NCBI GenBank assembly: GCA_002005505.1
Contig: KV908447.1
Location: 421,337 to 431,336 of the forward strand
Direction of reading: 5' to 3'
DNA from: Botryococcus braunii
Taxonomy: Eukaryota > Chlorophyta > Trebouxiophyceae
DNA length: 10,000 bases
The translations under genes and the position numbers were made by a program. The notes under the pieces are model-generated. The model saw only the letters and a list, made by a program, of their open reading frames with translations. It did not search any database and was not told the DNA's origin. Below are positions 1 through 7,499 of this stretch, one piece after another. Position 1 is the stretch's first letter. Every line of letters begins with the position of its first letter.

Positions 1-104
1 TATACAGAGGTTAGAAGGGGCGAGGTGGGGGAAAGGAACGTGGGTCATGGGGTAAGATTGGTGGGGTTTCTGGAGGGGGGGAGGAGTGGAGGGAGCCGGG
101 GGGG

Positions 105-327
<223 letters not shown>

Positions 328-366
328 GTGTGTGGTTTTTGTTTTTTTCTTTTTGGGGGGGGGGGG

Positions 367-1062
367 TGTTCGGCAAATATACTTATTTGGTGATTACGGA
401 TGCACTGAGTTACGAAACTCTTTTGATCTATACACGCATCGGCACAAACACCCTGAGTTGACGATCAACATGTAGAATAGCCTATTTGTTACGTGTACAC
501 AGACACTTTCCTGGAAGACCAACACATCGTCGAGTCCCGTACGTCAGTACACTCATGGATTTCGCTGCAACTCCGCTGCAATTGTTCTTCTAGCCGACAG
601 TACCAGATGTTTCGGAAGAATTCCAGGGCGTGCTTTCAAAAGCACGCCTTATAGCCTAAAACTCGGCCCATGTTTATTTCCCCAATGGATGACGGTGATG
701 ACTATCACAAGACCTGCTACCTCTGGCTTATACGACCCACTACTTTAATAATCATGTTTTGCCCGTCAACCTGCAAGCCTTTTCCAACCCGGTTTCCATA
801 AATTCATAGAAGTGTCCGCAGCCAAGTGCCAGTATCCACAAGGAATCCTACATGTGTCCTGCAACCCGGGGGTCGCGGGGGTTGTCGAAGAGTTCATCTT
901 CGCGCCTGCACGCAGGAGCGTTCTCAATAACCGAGTCGTAACATCAATATGATTTTGTTCCTGTGTACTGGGTGGTGCCGACCTCGAGCCCTTTCTGCCT
1001 GGTGTTGCTGCCACCCATGCTGTCCAGGACAAAACAGCCGCGCTGTGTTGTCTTGAGGTGCG
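367..1062. other. Unassigned intergenic stretch
   Basis: About 700 bp without simple repeats and without a recognisable gene. The longest frame is on the minus strand at 766-1032 (88 codons). It contains a LLRAGAKMNSS stretch and an HLAA stretch that faintly recall ankyrin repeats, but the spacing does not fit and it is not called. A small hairpin at 627-648 is listed separately. No tRNA, rRNA or promoter pattern was seen. Confidence 0.6.
627..648. repeat. Perfect 10-bp inverted repeat (hairpin)
   Basis: GGCGTGCTTT (627-636) and AAAGCACGCC (639-648) are exact reverse complements separated by only two bases (CA). The stem is GC-rich. It could be a short cruciform or RNA hairpin. No flanking transcription unit is visible, so its role is unknown. 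Confidence 0.85.
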
Positions 1063-1217
1063 CTGAAAGCCGAAAGGGTTCAGGTCACGGGCTCTGAAAG
1101 CCGAAAGGGTTCAGGTCACGGGCTCTGAAAGCCGAAAGGGTTCAGGTCACGGGCTCTGAAAGCCGAAAGGGTTCAGGTCACGGGCTCTGAAAGCCGAAAG
1201 GATTCAGGTCACGGGCT
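1063..1217. repeat. 31-bp tandem repeat (minisatellite), five units
   Basis: Five head-to-tail units start at 1063, 1094, 1125, 1156 and 1187. Each begins CTGAAAGCCGAAAGG and ends TTCAGGTCACGGGCT. They are identical except for one G-to-A change in the last unit (position 1201). A sixth unit starts at 1218 but breaks down after about seven bases. The near identity implies recent expansion or homogenisation. There are no unique spacers between units, so this is not a CRISPR array. Confidence 0.97.
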
Positions 1218-1246
1218 CTGAAGGCCGCCCGTGACCTGAAGCCTTT
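1197..1246. repeat. Inverted copy of the 31-bp unit forming a 20-bp stem
   Basis: The arm AAAGGATTCAGGTCACGGGC (1197-1216, inside the fifth unit) pairs with GCCCGTGACCTGAAGCCTTT (1227-1246) with a single mismatch and a ten-base loop. The array therefore ends in a reversed copy of its own unit. Any of the five direct units could pair with this arm, so alternative hairpins with longer loops are possible. Function is unknown. Confidence 0.9.
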
Positions 1247-1327
1247 TGGGGGGGACGGGGGCATGTGTGGGGTTTTCTTCCCCTTTTTTCCCAACTCTCA
1301 GGGGAGGTCGGATGCCCTCTCCCTGTT

Positions 1328-1423
1328 GGGGGGCCGGGGGGGGGGGGGGGGATGTGAATGCTATCTCCCCGGACCCCACGCCGGGGGGGGGGGGGGGGGG
1401 CGGGGGTGTCGGATTTGAATGCT
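1328..1423 (+). repeat. Duplicated G-run module
   Basis: Two long G homopolymers, about 16 Gs (1336-1351) and 18 Gs (1383-1400), are each followed by a related motif: GATGTGAATGCT at 1351-1362 and GATTTGAATGCT at 1412-1423. This looks like an old duplication of about 60 bp carrying a G tract. The G-rich strand could form quadruplexes; that is inference from base composition. Confidence 0.65.
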
Positions 1424-1568
1424 CCCAGCTTGTCTTCGGAGCCAGCCCGTCATGGCAAAAATTTGTCGAGTGGCATGCCGGTCTTCATGAAGCATGATCT
1501 TCTCCTTACTGCTGCAGCTGTTGCCTCCCCAAGCGGCTGCTCAGCAAGTATGACACCGTTGCTTGGGG

Positions 1569-1647
<79 letters not shown>

Positions 1648-1657
1648 TATGTGAGTG

Positions 1658-1713
<56 letters not shown>

Positions 1714-1817
1714 GTGGGTGTGTATGTGTGGGTATGTGTGTGTGTGCGTTTGGGGTGTGTGTGTGTGTGTGTGTGTTTGGGGTGTGTGTGTGTATGTGTG
1801 TGTGTGTGTGTGTGTTT

Positions 1818-1865
<48 letters not shown>

Positions 1866-1886
1866 CGTGCACGCGCACGTGTGTTG
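1569..1886. repeat. (GT)n microsatellite with an embedded (GA)n block
   Basis: A complex GT array: a clean run about 1574-1631, a GA run 1631-1647, then several GT runs broken by TTTGG(G)GTGT-like interruptions (about 1711, 1750, 1778 and 1816). It ends in alternating GC/CA/GT (1858-1880) and a run of twelve Gs (1892-1903). The interruption TTTGGGGTGTGT recurs, which suggests block duplication inside the array. Cys-Val and His-Thr frames across it are repeat artefacts. Confidence 0.96.
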
Positions 1887-2025
1887 GGGGTGGGGGGGGG
1901 GGGCGGCGCGATGCGATCGGTAAAGCAGCTGAGCCGTCCTTGTGCTGTTCCTGTCCACCGGGCTGGTGCAGAAGCGGACTAATGCCAATCAATTAGGTGC
2001 AGGAGACCATTGAAAGACGCACAAG

Positions 2026-2596
2026 ATGCCACTGGAGCCTTCCGTGGGTTGTAAGGCGAGGTTTCAATGCACATTACTTGAGCAGGCTGGCCTAACTAAC
2101 ATCGGGAGACCTACCTGAACAACCACACAGCGCAGGTTCGCTGTTCCCTCTTGGACACGCCTGAACGTATTGATGTGCGTCGGGTACGAGACCTACTTGA
2201 TCGCCAGGCAGATCTGTTGTGGGAAGGCTTACACCCTTCTCCTCGTTCATGTCTCTCAGCTAGGGCATTGTATTGTAGGTATTATGGATGGTTTGTACGC
2301 CCTCAACATGTGCCTCTGCATAGAGGTGCCCAAAGACTTCATCTCCCCCGTGAAGACTGTAAGGACCCTTTTACGATTCCGCTTAGGATGTCATGTTGTC
2401 CCAATTGACACTGTTGGACGGCAAGGGATCGCACGTGATGAGAGGATCTGTACTAGGTGTTCATTAGGGATGGTGGGAGATGAATTTCATTTCCTGTTGA
2501 TTTGCCCACTGCTAGAACATATTCGAACTCAGTTTAGCCACCTTTTCCACCCGCGAGTGCGATCAGTTACTCGCTTCATGTGGCAGCAAGACGGTG
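2026..2596 (+). pseudogene. Relic of a LINE polyprotein C-terminus (left part)
   Basis: A degenerate + strand fragment of a second non-LTR retrotransposon. The frame at 2106-2310 reads ...DVRRVRDLLDRQADLLWEGL..., matching residues about 538-560 of the minus-strand element (DMPSLRDLLRRHGRQPWEGL). A frameshift between about 2300 and 2335 moves homology to another frame, which carries RFRLGCHVVPID and the Cys-His cluster ICTRCSLGMVGDEFHFLLIC, then FMWQQD at about 2575-2592. By eye, about half the residues of the zinc-cluster region match the minus-strand element, so it is a related but distinct lineage. Upstream of 2106 there are more frameshifts and weak homology back to about 2026. It ends abruptly at 2596, where the minus-strand element begins. 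It is not functional. Confidence 0.8.
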
Positions 2597-2616
2597 AAGG
2601 AAGGAAGGAAGGAAGG
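2597..2616 (-). repeat. LINE 3' tail, (TTCC)5 on the element strand
   Basis: Five AAGG units on the + strand form the 3' terminus of the minus-strand element, directly after the sequence GTAATT (element strand). The second copy has the same tail with three full units and one partial one (4953-4967), so this tetranucleotide is the family's true 3' end and not poly(A). Several LINE groups end in short tandem repeats that help start reverse transcription. Confidence 0.85.
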
Positions 2617-2755
2617 AATTACATCAACCCAGCCCAAAGGGCTGATGAGATGGAAAACCGAACACCGACGCAGCAAGACACCGAGAGAAACCAAACACAA
2701 ACCCTAAGAATCAAGGCCAAACACAAACCCAAAGTACCGAGTGGGGAGCCAAGAG

Positions 2756-2814
2756 CACAAAGGAAGGGCATGAAAGCCCCAGGACACAAAGGAAGGGGCA
2801 GGAAAGCCCCAGGA
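2756..2814. repeat. 29-bp direct duplication in the LINE 3' UTR
   Basis: Two units start at 2756 and 2785. Each runs CACAAAGGAAGGG(G)CA, then (T/G)GAAAGCCCCAGGA. They differ by a few bases. They lie between the stop codon (2861) and the part of the 3' UTR shared with the second copy, which ends at 2724. Nearby GGGCAAGGGCCAGCAAAGGGCA (2829-2850) is also internally repetitive. Confidence 0.8.
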
Positions 2815-2860
2815 CACAGCCCAAGAGTGGGCAAGGGCCAGCAAAGGGCAAGACACAAAC

Positions 2861-4951
2861 CTAAGACCGAAACTGAAAACAATCATAAATGAAGTTAACC
2901 ACAGACTGAAGGTCATCTTGCCAGACGAACTGACGTAACGACCGAAAGGGGGAACGAAAAAGATGGGGGTAACGGTCCCGGATCGGCTGAAGGGCCGAAC
3001 AGGAAAAGACAAGGTGGTGTTCATCACCCACCAAACCAGCCTGACACTGATCACACAACCGGTGGGAACGGGGGATGCCCCGACGACGACCAGCATCAAT
3101 AGGAAGGTTGTGAACCCCCATGCGGAATCGATGGAAAACCCTCAGCTTGGAAACACTCATACGTAACCACAAAAGCCTAGAGAGAGTGGCGCGGGACGGA
3201 CTATTAAACCACCTAGAGTATGTGCAAAGCTGAGCCCGCTCAGACGGGCAGAGACGAGGAGAGACATGCAAGCCCTCCCAGGGTTGGCGGCCATGCCGAC
3301 GCAAGAGGTCCCGAAGGGACGGCATATCAATCGGATGAGGAGCTTGACAATCTATCTGATAAGGATAGCCAACCTTAATAAGGGCCTTCATGAAATACCC
3401 AGCCCAAGTGGGAGTAGGGGTAGTGACGCCATAAAAGCACGAGTCGCGAAGAATCAAGGCATAAAGATGATCATGAGGCAAAGACACCAACGAGTTCCAA
3501 AAGGTGGCCATACGCTTCAGCCAGTGATGAGCGAGGGGTTGAAGCCCCAACTCAGCTAACAAAATCGGGGTGGCCACCGAGGGGCGCACCCCTAACAACA
3601 TCTTCAACATGACCAAGTAACTAGACTCTAAGAGCTGAACAGAAGGGGCCGCAGCCGGTGAACGAAAAGAACGCCATCCCCAAATCTCACATGCATATGA
3701 CGCCGTGGGCACAACACACATGAGAATCAACTTAAGAAGAAGACCTATAGAGGCCGCGCACTGCAGGTTACCATACTTACGCATAAGGGAGCTCCACGTG
3801 GCCCACATTTTACCATTCAGCAGGCCAAAGGTGCCCCCCACACCCCCAACCGAGGATAAAATAACACCCAAGAATTTCTTAGTATATACGACGGGAAGCG
3901 TGACCCCGTCACAAACCCACTGAAAGGAAGGGGGCGACTCGGGCGACGATGGAAAGACCATGACATCGGTCTTAATGGGATTAATACGCATATACGAAAA
4001 GCCACACCAATGAACAACGGCGTCAATGAGTTGTTGCAAGCCCTCTGCCGTTTCAGCAAGAAGTATCAAATCATCAGCGTACATTTGAGCCGGGACATGA
4101 GTCCCATCTCGAGTTTGGGGACCAACCCCAGGACAAGTAGCCCGAATCTGCCTAAGGAGCCCATCAGCATAAACCGTGAATAACGTGGGACTAATCGGAG
4201 ACCCCTGGGTAACCCCAGCACCCGAAGCGTGGAAAGATCCAGCCATGCCCCCAGCAACAACCGTAAACCGAACACCATCATACGTGGACCGTACCGCGCG
4301 GATAAAACCTTCAGCCACCCCGAGGCGCCTGAGGGCCTCCCATAAGTAATGCCGAGGAACACGATCATAGGCTTTAGATAGATCTAAGAAACAGCAATAC
4401 AACGGGGCAGTGGGCGTAGCTAAGTCAACAAAATGCTGTAGAGTAAACAACGCATGTAACGTCGAGAACCCAGGGCGGAAACCACATTGCTCAGGACAGC
4501 GAAAGCGATTTTCTTCTAAATACCGCACGAGTCGGGTGTTCAACAATGAGGCATAGAGGCGAACTAAGGGGTCTTGCACAGCAATGGGGCGATAATTCGT
4601 GGTATCAAGCACAGACCGGGAGGAGTCTTTCAGGACCGGGGTGACTGTGAGGATGTCATGGTCAGGGGGCAGACACCCCGCGCCTAACATAGCATTCAAA
4701 ATTGCAGTGAGGGATGGGGCCAATAAGTGAGGGGGAGCCACCACCTCCGGGGTCCTACACTGTTGCGCAAACCGAAGGAACTCAGAGGGGAACCCACCAA
4801 GCCCTGCTGCTCTACCGGGTTTCAATGCCGACAAAGCAACTTCCACCTCTACGGGAGTGAAAGGCCTGTGAAGATCACTAAGGACCTGCACAACCTGGTG
4901 TGGAAAAGCCACCTCTGAGAGGGGTGCATGATCCACCACCGAAGAGCCCTG
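2861..4951 (-). CDS. Non-LTR retrotransposon reverse transcriptase (5'-truncated, frame intact)
   Basis: RNA-dependent DNA polymerase that copies element RNA at a nicked chromosomal target. Positions are numbered from a GTG at 4939, giving 692 residues, but this is not a real start: the frame is open without ATG up to the truncation point near 4952, and even into the neighbouring tail. Visible blocks are LKPGRAAGLGGFPSEFL (39-55), NYRPIAV (115-121), QCGFRPGFST (151-160), motif A FLDLSKAYD (184-192, catalytic D186), motif B GVTQGSPISPTLF (242-254), motif C MYADD (286-290, catalytic D289 and D290), INPIKTDVMVF (319-329) and KFLGVILSS (355-363). A terminal CX2C...H...C cluster (C629, C632, H641 or H642, C647) is typical of LINE proteins and is thought to bind nucleic acid. 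The stop is TAG at 2861-2863. No internal stop or frameshift is seen, which indicates a young copy, though without endonuclease it is not autonomous. Clade assignment is left open. Confidence 0.93.
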   Translation of the reverse strand, partial: QGSSVVDHAPLSEVAFPHQVVQVLSDLHRPFTPVEVEVALSALKPGRAAGLGGFPSEFLRFAQQCRTPEVVAPPHLLAPSLTAILNAMLGAGCLPPDHDILTVTPVLKDSSRSVLDTTNYRPIAVQDPLVRLYASLLNTRLVRYLEENRFRCPEQCGFRPGFSTLHALFTLQHFVDLATPTAPLYCCFLDLSKAYDRVPRHYLWEALRRLGVAEGFIRAVRSTYDGVRFTVVAGGMAGSFHASGAGVTQGSPISPTLFTVYADGLLRQIRATCPGVGPQTRDGTHVPAQMYADDLILLAETAEGLQQLIDAVVHWCGFSYMRINPIKTDVMVFPSSPESPPSFQWVCDGVTLPVVYTKKFLGVILSSVGGVGGTFGLLNGKMWATWSSLMRKYGNLQCAASIGLLLKLILMCVVPTASYACEIWGWRSFRSPAAAPSVQLLESSYLVMLKMLLGVRPSVATPILLAELGLQPLAHHWLKRMATFWNSLVSLPHDHLYALILRDSCFYGVTTPTPTWAGYFMKALIKVGYPYQIDCQAPHPIDMPSLRDLLRRHGRQPWEGLHVSPRLCPSERAQLCTYSRWFNSPSRATLSRLLWLRMSVSKLRVFHRFRMGVHNLPIDAGRRRGIPRSHRLCDQCQAGLVGDEHHLVFSCSALQPIRDRYPHLFRSPFRSLRQFVWQDDLQSVVNFIYDCFQFRS

Positions 4952-4952
4952 G

Positions 4953-5075
4953 AGGAAGGAAGGAAGGAATTACATCAACCCAGCCCAAAGGGCTGATGAG
5001 ATGGAAAACCGAACACCGACGCAACAAGACACCGAGAGAAACCAAACACAAACCCTAAGAATCAAGGCCAAACAC
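4953..5075 (-). mobile_element. Second, 123-bp LINE 3'-end copy, head to tail with the first
   Basis: Positions 4968-5075 match 2617-2724 over 108 bp with one difference (G at 2673, A at 5024), and the adjoining AAGG tail is shared. On the element strand this is the last 108 bp of the 3' UTR plus a tail of three full TTCC units. It abuts, without spacer, the truncated 5' end of the larger copy. It either arose with the larger copy by a template jump from one RNA to another, or is an earlier truncated insertion whose TTCC tail served as target for the larger one. Less than one percent difference means both are recent. Confidence 0.92.
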
Positions 5076-5160
5076 CTTGAGGCCTGCGGCAAAGGATTCC
5101 CATGCAGAGGGGTGAAGGGGTTGCAGGGTTTGTGGTTAACGCTGTAAAGGCCTAAATGAA
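5076..5160 (+). pseudogene. Probable right-hand remainder of the + strand LINE relic
   Basis: Directly after the nested insertion, CTT GAG GCC TGC GGC AAA reads LEACGK. This would continue the left relic's FMWQQD to give WQQD-LEACGK. The minus-strand element has WQDDLQSVVNFIYDC at the same place, so position, spacing and the D-L junction agree. Four bases (GGTG, 2593-2596) lie between the two relic halves and may be filler. The frame becomes doubtful beyond about ten codons. The match is short, so this is inference. Confidence 0.45.
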
Positions 5161-5320
5161 TGCTTCAGGGACATCCAACTCTTAGTGGTGGATCTAGATT
5201 TAAGACAGTTATGTCGTCATCCCTTCAGCCATAATGGCTGGTCCTGGATGTAATATTTCCTTCCTTGGGATTCCCAAGTTGGGAAAGGCCCTATGTTTCC
5301 GTCGTACATTGTTTTGAAGG
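5161..5320. other. Unassigned spacer
   Basis: Nothing recognisable. It may include the 3' untranslated end of the + strand LINE relic, but no tail repeat or target duplication marks an end. Confidence 0.4.
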
Positions 5321-5435
5321 ACGATTCGGGTACATTTGTACCATAATCGTGGTACACCTGTACGATTTTGGTACAGTTGTACCATAATCGTGGTACGCTT
5401 GTGTTGTCTCCACATGATTTGGGTACACTTGTACC
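5321..5435. repeat. Array of GGTACA-N2-TGTACC palindromes
   Basis: Five related units contain near-palindromes: GGTACATTTGTACC (5329-5342), GGTACACCTGTACG (5351-5364), GGTACAGTTGTACC (5370-5383), a decayed GGTACGCTTGT (5392-5402) and GGTACACTTGTACC (5422-5435). The first and third are both followed by ATAATCGT, so the larger period is 41 bp. ACGATT at 5321 and AATCGT at 5345-5350 extend the first unit to a 30-bp imperfect palindrome with 26 self-complementary positions. Dyads of this kind can be binding sites for dimeric proteins or cruciform-forming repeats. No gene adjoins closely enough to decide. Confidence 0.85.
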
Positions 5436-5663
5436 ACAAGGGTTGGACACTAGAACACGTATGCTATTCTGCTTTGAAAAAATCTCGAATGAGTTTGTCA
5501 TGTTGTTCAAAGTTGTGCACTGCCCCAACCGTTCGAAGGCTCTGGCAATTCCAGATCGGGGTTACCCCGCATTGCGCATTCCGACCTTGTACCTTCCATG
5601 CAAAGGGTGGCATTCTGCACAACAATTGTTAAAAGTATCAAAAATTCGGATTGATCAAGAAAA
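5436..5663 (+). other. Unrecognised open stretch
   Basis: A + strand frame stays open from 5368 to 5763 (131 codons) across this stretch, with ordinary composition (for example GYPALRIPTLYLP). Its first third is translated palindromic repeat, and no domain is recognised. It overlaps in another frame the candidate first exon at 5664. It is not called as a gene. Confidence 0.3.
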
Positions 5664-5773
5664 ATGTTGGGCCGGAAAGCACGGAAGAGCTCCAACCCTA
5701 CGGCCACTCCACCGGATTGGAGTGACTTCTGGTCTGACCTGGAGGGCGACGAAACTAAGTTGACGAAACTAAG
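5664..5773 (+). CDS. Candidate first exon, unrecognised
   Basis: An ATG at 5664 (context GAAAAATGTT) is the first after an in-frame stop at 5652. It opens a short basic-then-acidic segment, MLGRKARKSS... followed by DWSDFWSDLEGDE. AAG|GTATGG at 5773/5774 is a good match to a 5' splice site and would leave two bases of a codon (phase 2). Without splicing the frame continues to a stop at 5895-5897. A 14-bp tandem duplication (GACGAAACTAAG at 5748 and 5762) lies at the exon end. No homology is recognised. The exon reading is inference, and a chance ORF is quite possible. Confidence 0.2.
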
Positions 5774-6045
5774 GTATGGTCACATAGCCAAAATGACTAC
5801 AGAGGTCTGTGTTGGTGGTATCCAGGGCCGTACGTTTAGAATATGCATGTTCAAGTTTCCGACGTGGCACGGAAGAGGAAGCGCGATGCCTTTTTGATGC
5901 CGGGAACCACACGATGTTCCCCTTTGAATCTGCTACACTACTGAATTATTTTCGACTATAGCTGGTAACCGCTCTGCACATGCGCAGCATTGCATCACCT
6001 GCCCCGCCGAACGTCGTTATCTTTCGAGTCATGCTCACAATGTAG

Positions 6046-6210
6046 CGAAGGGCCAAGCCAGAGCAAATGCACGATACCATGTGAATTAGCAAAGCTGTTT
6101 CCAGACCTATACTCTGAGTGGCCGAATCGGTGCCGCAGGGTGCATGAGATCGTGGACCAGGTCATCCAAGCAGTCTCTGCTCGGGGGGGCAAACCCGACA
6201 CTTTCACACG
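6046..6210 (+). CDS. Candidate internal exon, unrecognised
   Basis: A + strand frame, open from 5969, reads through ...CELAKLFPDLYSEW... and HEIVDQVIQAVSARGG. The second part looks like an amphipathic helix and the composition is protein-like. The frame ends at ACG|GTGAGG (6210/6211), a good 5' splice match, with the in-frame TGA immediately inside the presumed intron. The left border is uncertain: AG at 6044-6045 would keep phase with the candidate exon at 5664-5773, but AG at 5986-5987 or 6094-6110 is also possible. No family is recognised. Confidence 0.25.
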
Positions 6211-6383
6211 GTGAGGATATCATTATATCTCTGTACTTTGCACTGTAAACCTATGATCGATACAATCTTCACACATCTGGGTGCGCATGCAATGCATCGC
6301 CACGAACAACTATTACCAAAAGGCAAACATGTCATCCACTGTGGACTCCGGAATGCCCAGGACCTGACCAGAAGTGATGGACA

Positions 6384-6454
6384 AAGCTGACCTCTCCCTC
6401 CCTCCCCCCCCCCTTTCTCTCTCCATGTATCTCTCCATCTCTCTCTTCCTTTAG
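6384..6454 (+). promoter_or_regulatory. Polypyrimidine tract with CTTTAG, possible 3' splice site
   Basis: About 60 bases are nearly all C and T, including ten Cs (6404-6413) and repeated TCTCTCC. They end in TTCCTTTAG at 6446-6454. This is the best-looking 3' splice signal in the window by sequence. However, no frame is open from 6455 to the donor-like ATG|GTAAGC at 6681/6682: one frame stops at 6486 and another near 6568. It may simply be a CT-rich repeat. Confidence 0.3.
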
Positions 6455-6496
6455 CTTCCCGTCTGAACATGTTATCAGCATATCTTAACAAAACAG

Positions 6497-6681
6497 GCAG
6501 GCTGAAACTGCGCTACAGACCAGTGGATGTTGCCACCCCGTGTTTGGGTCACTCCGTCATTTCGTTGTAAAGGAAATATCAAACACCCAGGGGCCAGCCG
6601 GCAGCGAAATAGGTCGAAATTTATCCCCTGGTAGTATTGAACGACACGGCACACTTTACACTTGCTCTGATACCTTCCATG
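6497..6681 (+). CDS. Weak candidate exon, unrecognised
   Basis: The frame from CAG at 6498 stays open through VFGSLRHFVVKEIS and on to CSDTFH, then meets ATG|GTAAGC at 6681/6682, a near-consensus 5' splice site. AG at 6495-6496 or at about 6516-6518 could be the acceptor, and a branch-like CTTAAC lies at 6484-6489. Starting at 6497 would fit the phase left by the donor at 6210. The composition is not strongly protein-like and the minus strand is open here too, so confidence is low. Confidence 0.13.
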
Positions 6682-7295
<614 letters not shown>

Positions 7296-7398
7296 AGGGG
7301 GGCGCAGCAAGTCAAAAAGCTTGCACATTTGGGCTGTGACTGCCAGGAGTCAGAGCCCTATGGTCTTCACACCAACAGGAAGGTGAATCTTGATGCAG

Positions 7399-7489
7399 GC
7401 TGGACTTGCTGGGGCGTCTGAAGCAGCACGCTGAGACCATTGCAGTTGCAAGTCCCGAGGCCATTAGCAAGGCACTGGCAGGGTTGCAG
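7399..7489 (+). CDS. Candidate internal exon, helical, unrecognised
   Basis: Between GATGCAG| (7392-7398) and TTGCAG|GTGCAT (7489/7490) lies a 91-bp stretch. Its frame, after one leading base, gives 30 residues: LDLLGRLKQH..., then ETIAVASPEAISKALAGLQ. The frame has a stop at 7391 just upstream and at 7496 just downstream, so the open interval almost coincides with the splice-like borders. The residues look like a pair of amphipathic helices. It would begin needing two bases from the previous exon and end in phase 0. Such coincidence can arise by chance in so short a stretch. It could be part of a helical-repeat (HEAT or ARM-like) protein, but no family is assigned. Confidence 0.35.
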
Positions 7490-7499
7490 GTGCATTAGC

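Larger units (their letters stand above)
2597..4952 (-). mobile_element. 5'-truncated non-LTR retrotransposon (LINE)
   Basis: This minus-strand element runs from its truncated 5' end near 4952 to a 3' tail at 2597-2616. It holds one long frame for reverse transcriptase plus a C-terminal Cys-His cluster, a 3' untranslated region of about 245 bp (2617-2860), and a tail of five AAGG units on the + strand, which reads TTCC on the element strand. No LTRs and no poly(A) are seen. The APE-type endonuclease region and any first ORF, normally upstream of reverse transcriptase, are absent. This is the usual result of incomplete target-primed reverse transcription. No clean target-site duplication was found: the flanks are ...CAAGACGGTG on the left and, beyond the second copy, CTTGAGGCC on the right. 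Confidence 0.9.

Noticed and set aside
766..1032. Minus-strand 88-codon frame with ankyrin-like words (LLRAGAKMNSS, HLAA)
   Set aside because: The spacing between the words does not fit the 33-residue ankyrin repeat, and the rest shows no consensus.
1063..1217. Regular 31-bp repeats considered as a CRISPR array
   Set aside because: Units are directly adjacent with no spacers and the setting is eukaryotic, so it is a minisatellite.
1450..1996. Cys-Val and His-Thr rich frames of up to 180 codons
   Set aside because: They are repeat artefacts of the GT array, open on both strands at once.
2170..2892. A 240-codon + strand frame as one intact gene
   Set aside because: Its left and middle are a frameshifted LINE relic, and its right third is antisense reading through the 3' UTR of the inserted minus-strand LINE.
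2704..4368. Other frames of 60-130 codons on both strands inside the LINE
   Set aside because: They overlap the intact reverse transcriptase frame and have no domain, so they are shadows.
2581..5090. A target-site duplication around the LINE tandem
   Set aside because: Bases before the tail (CAAGACGGTG) and after the second copy (CTTGAGGCC) share no convincing repeat. The loose match TGAAGG/TTGAGG is too weak and merges with the AAGG tail.
6455..6681. One exon spanning from the strong CTTTAG acceptor to ATG|GTAAGC
   Set aside because: No frame is open across the interval (stops at 6486 and about 6568 in the two best frames). Only a shorter version from about 6497 was kept, at low confidence.
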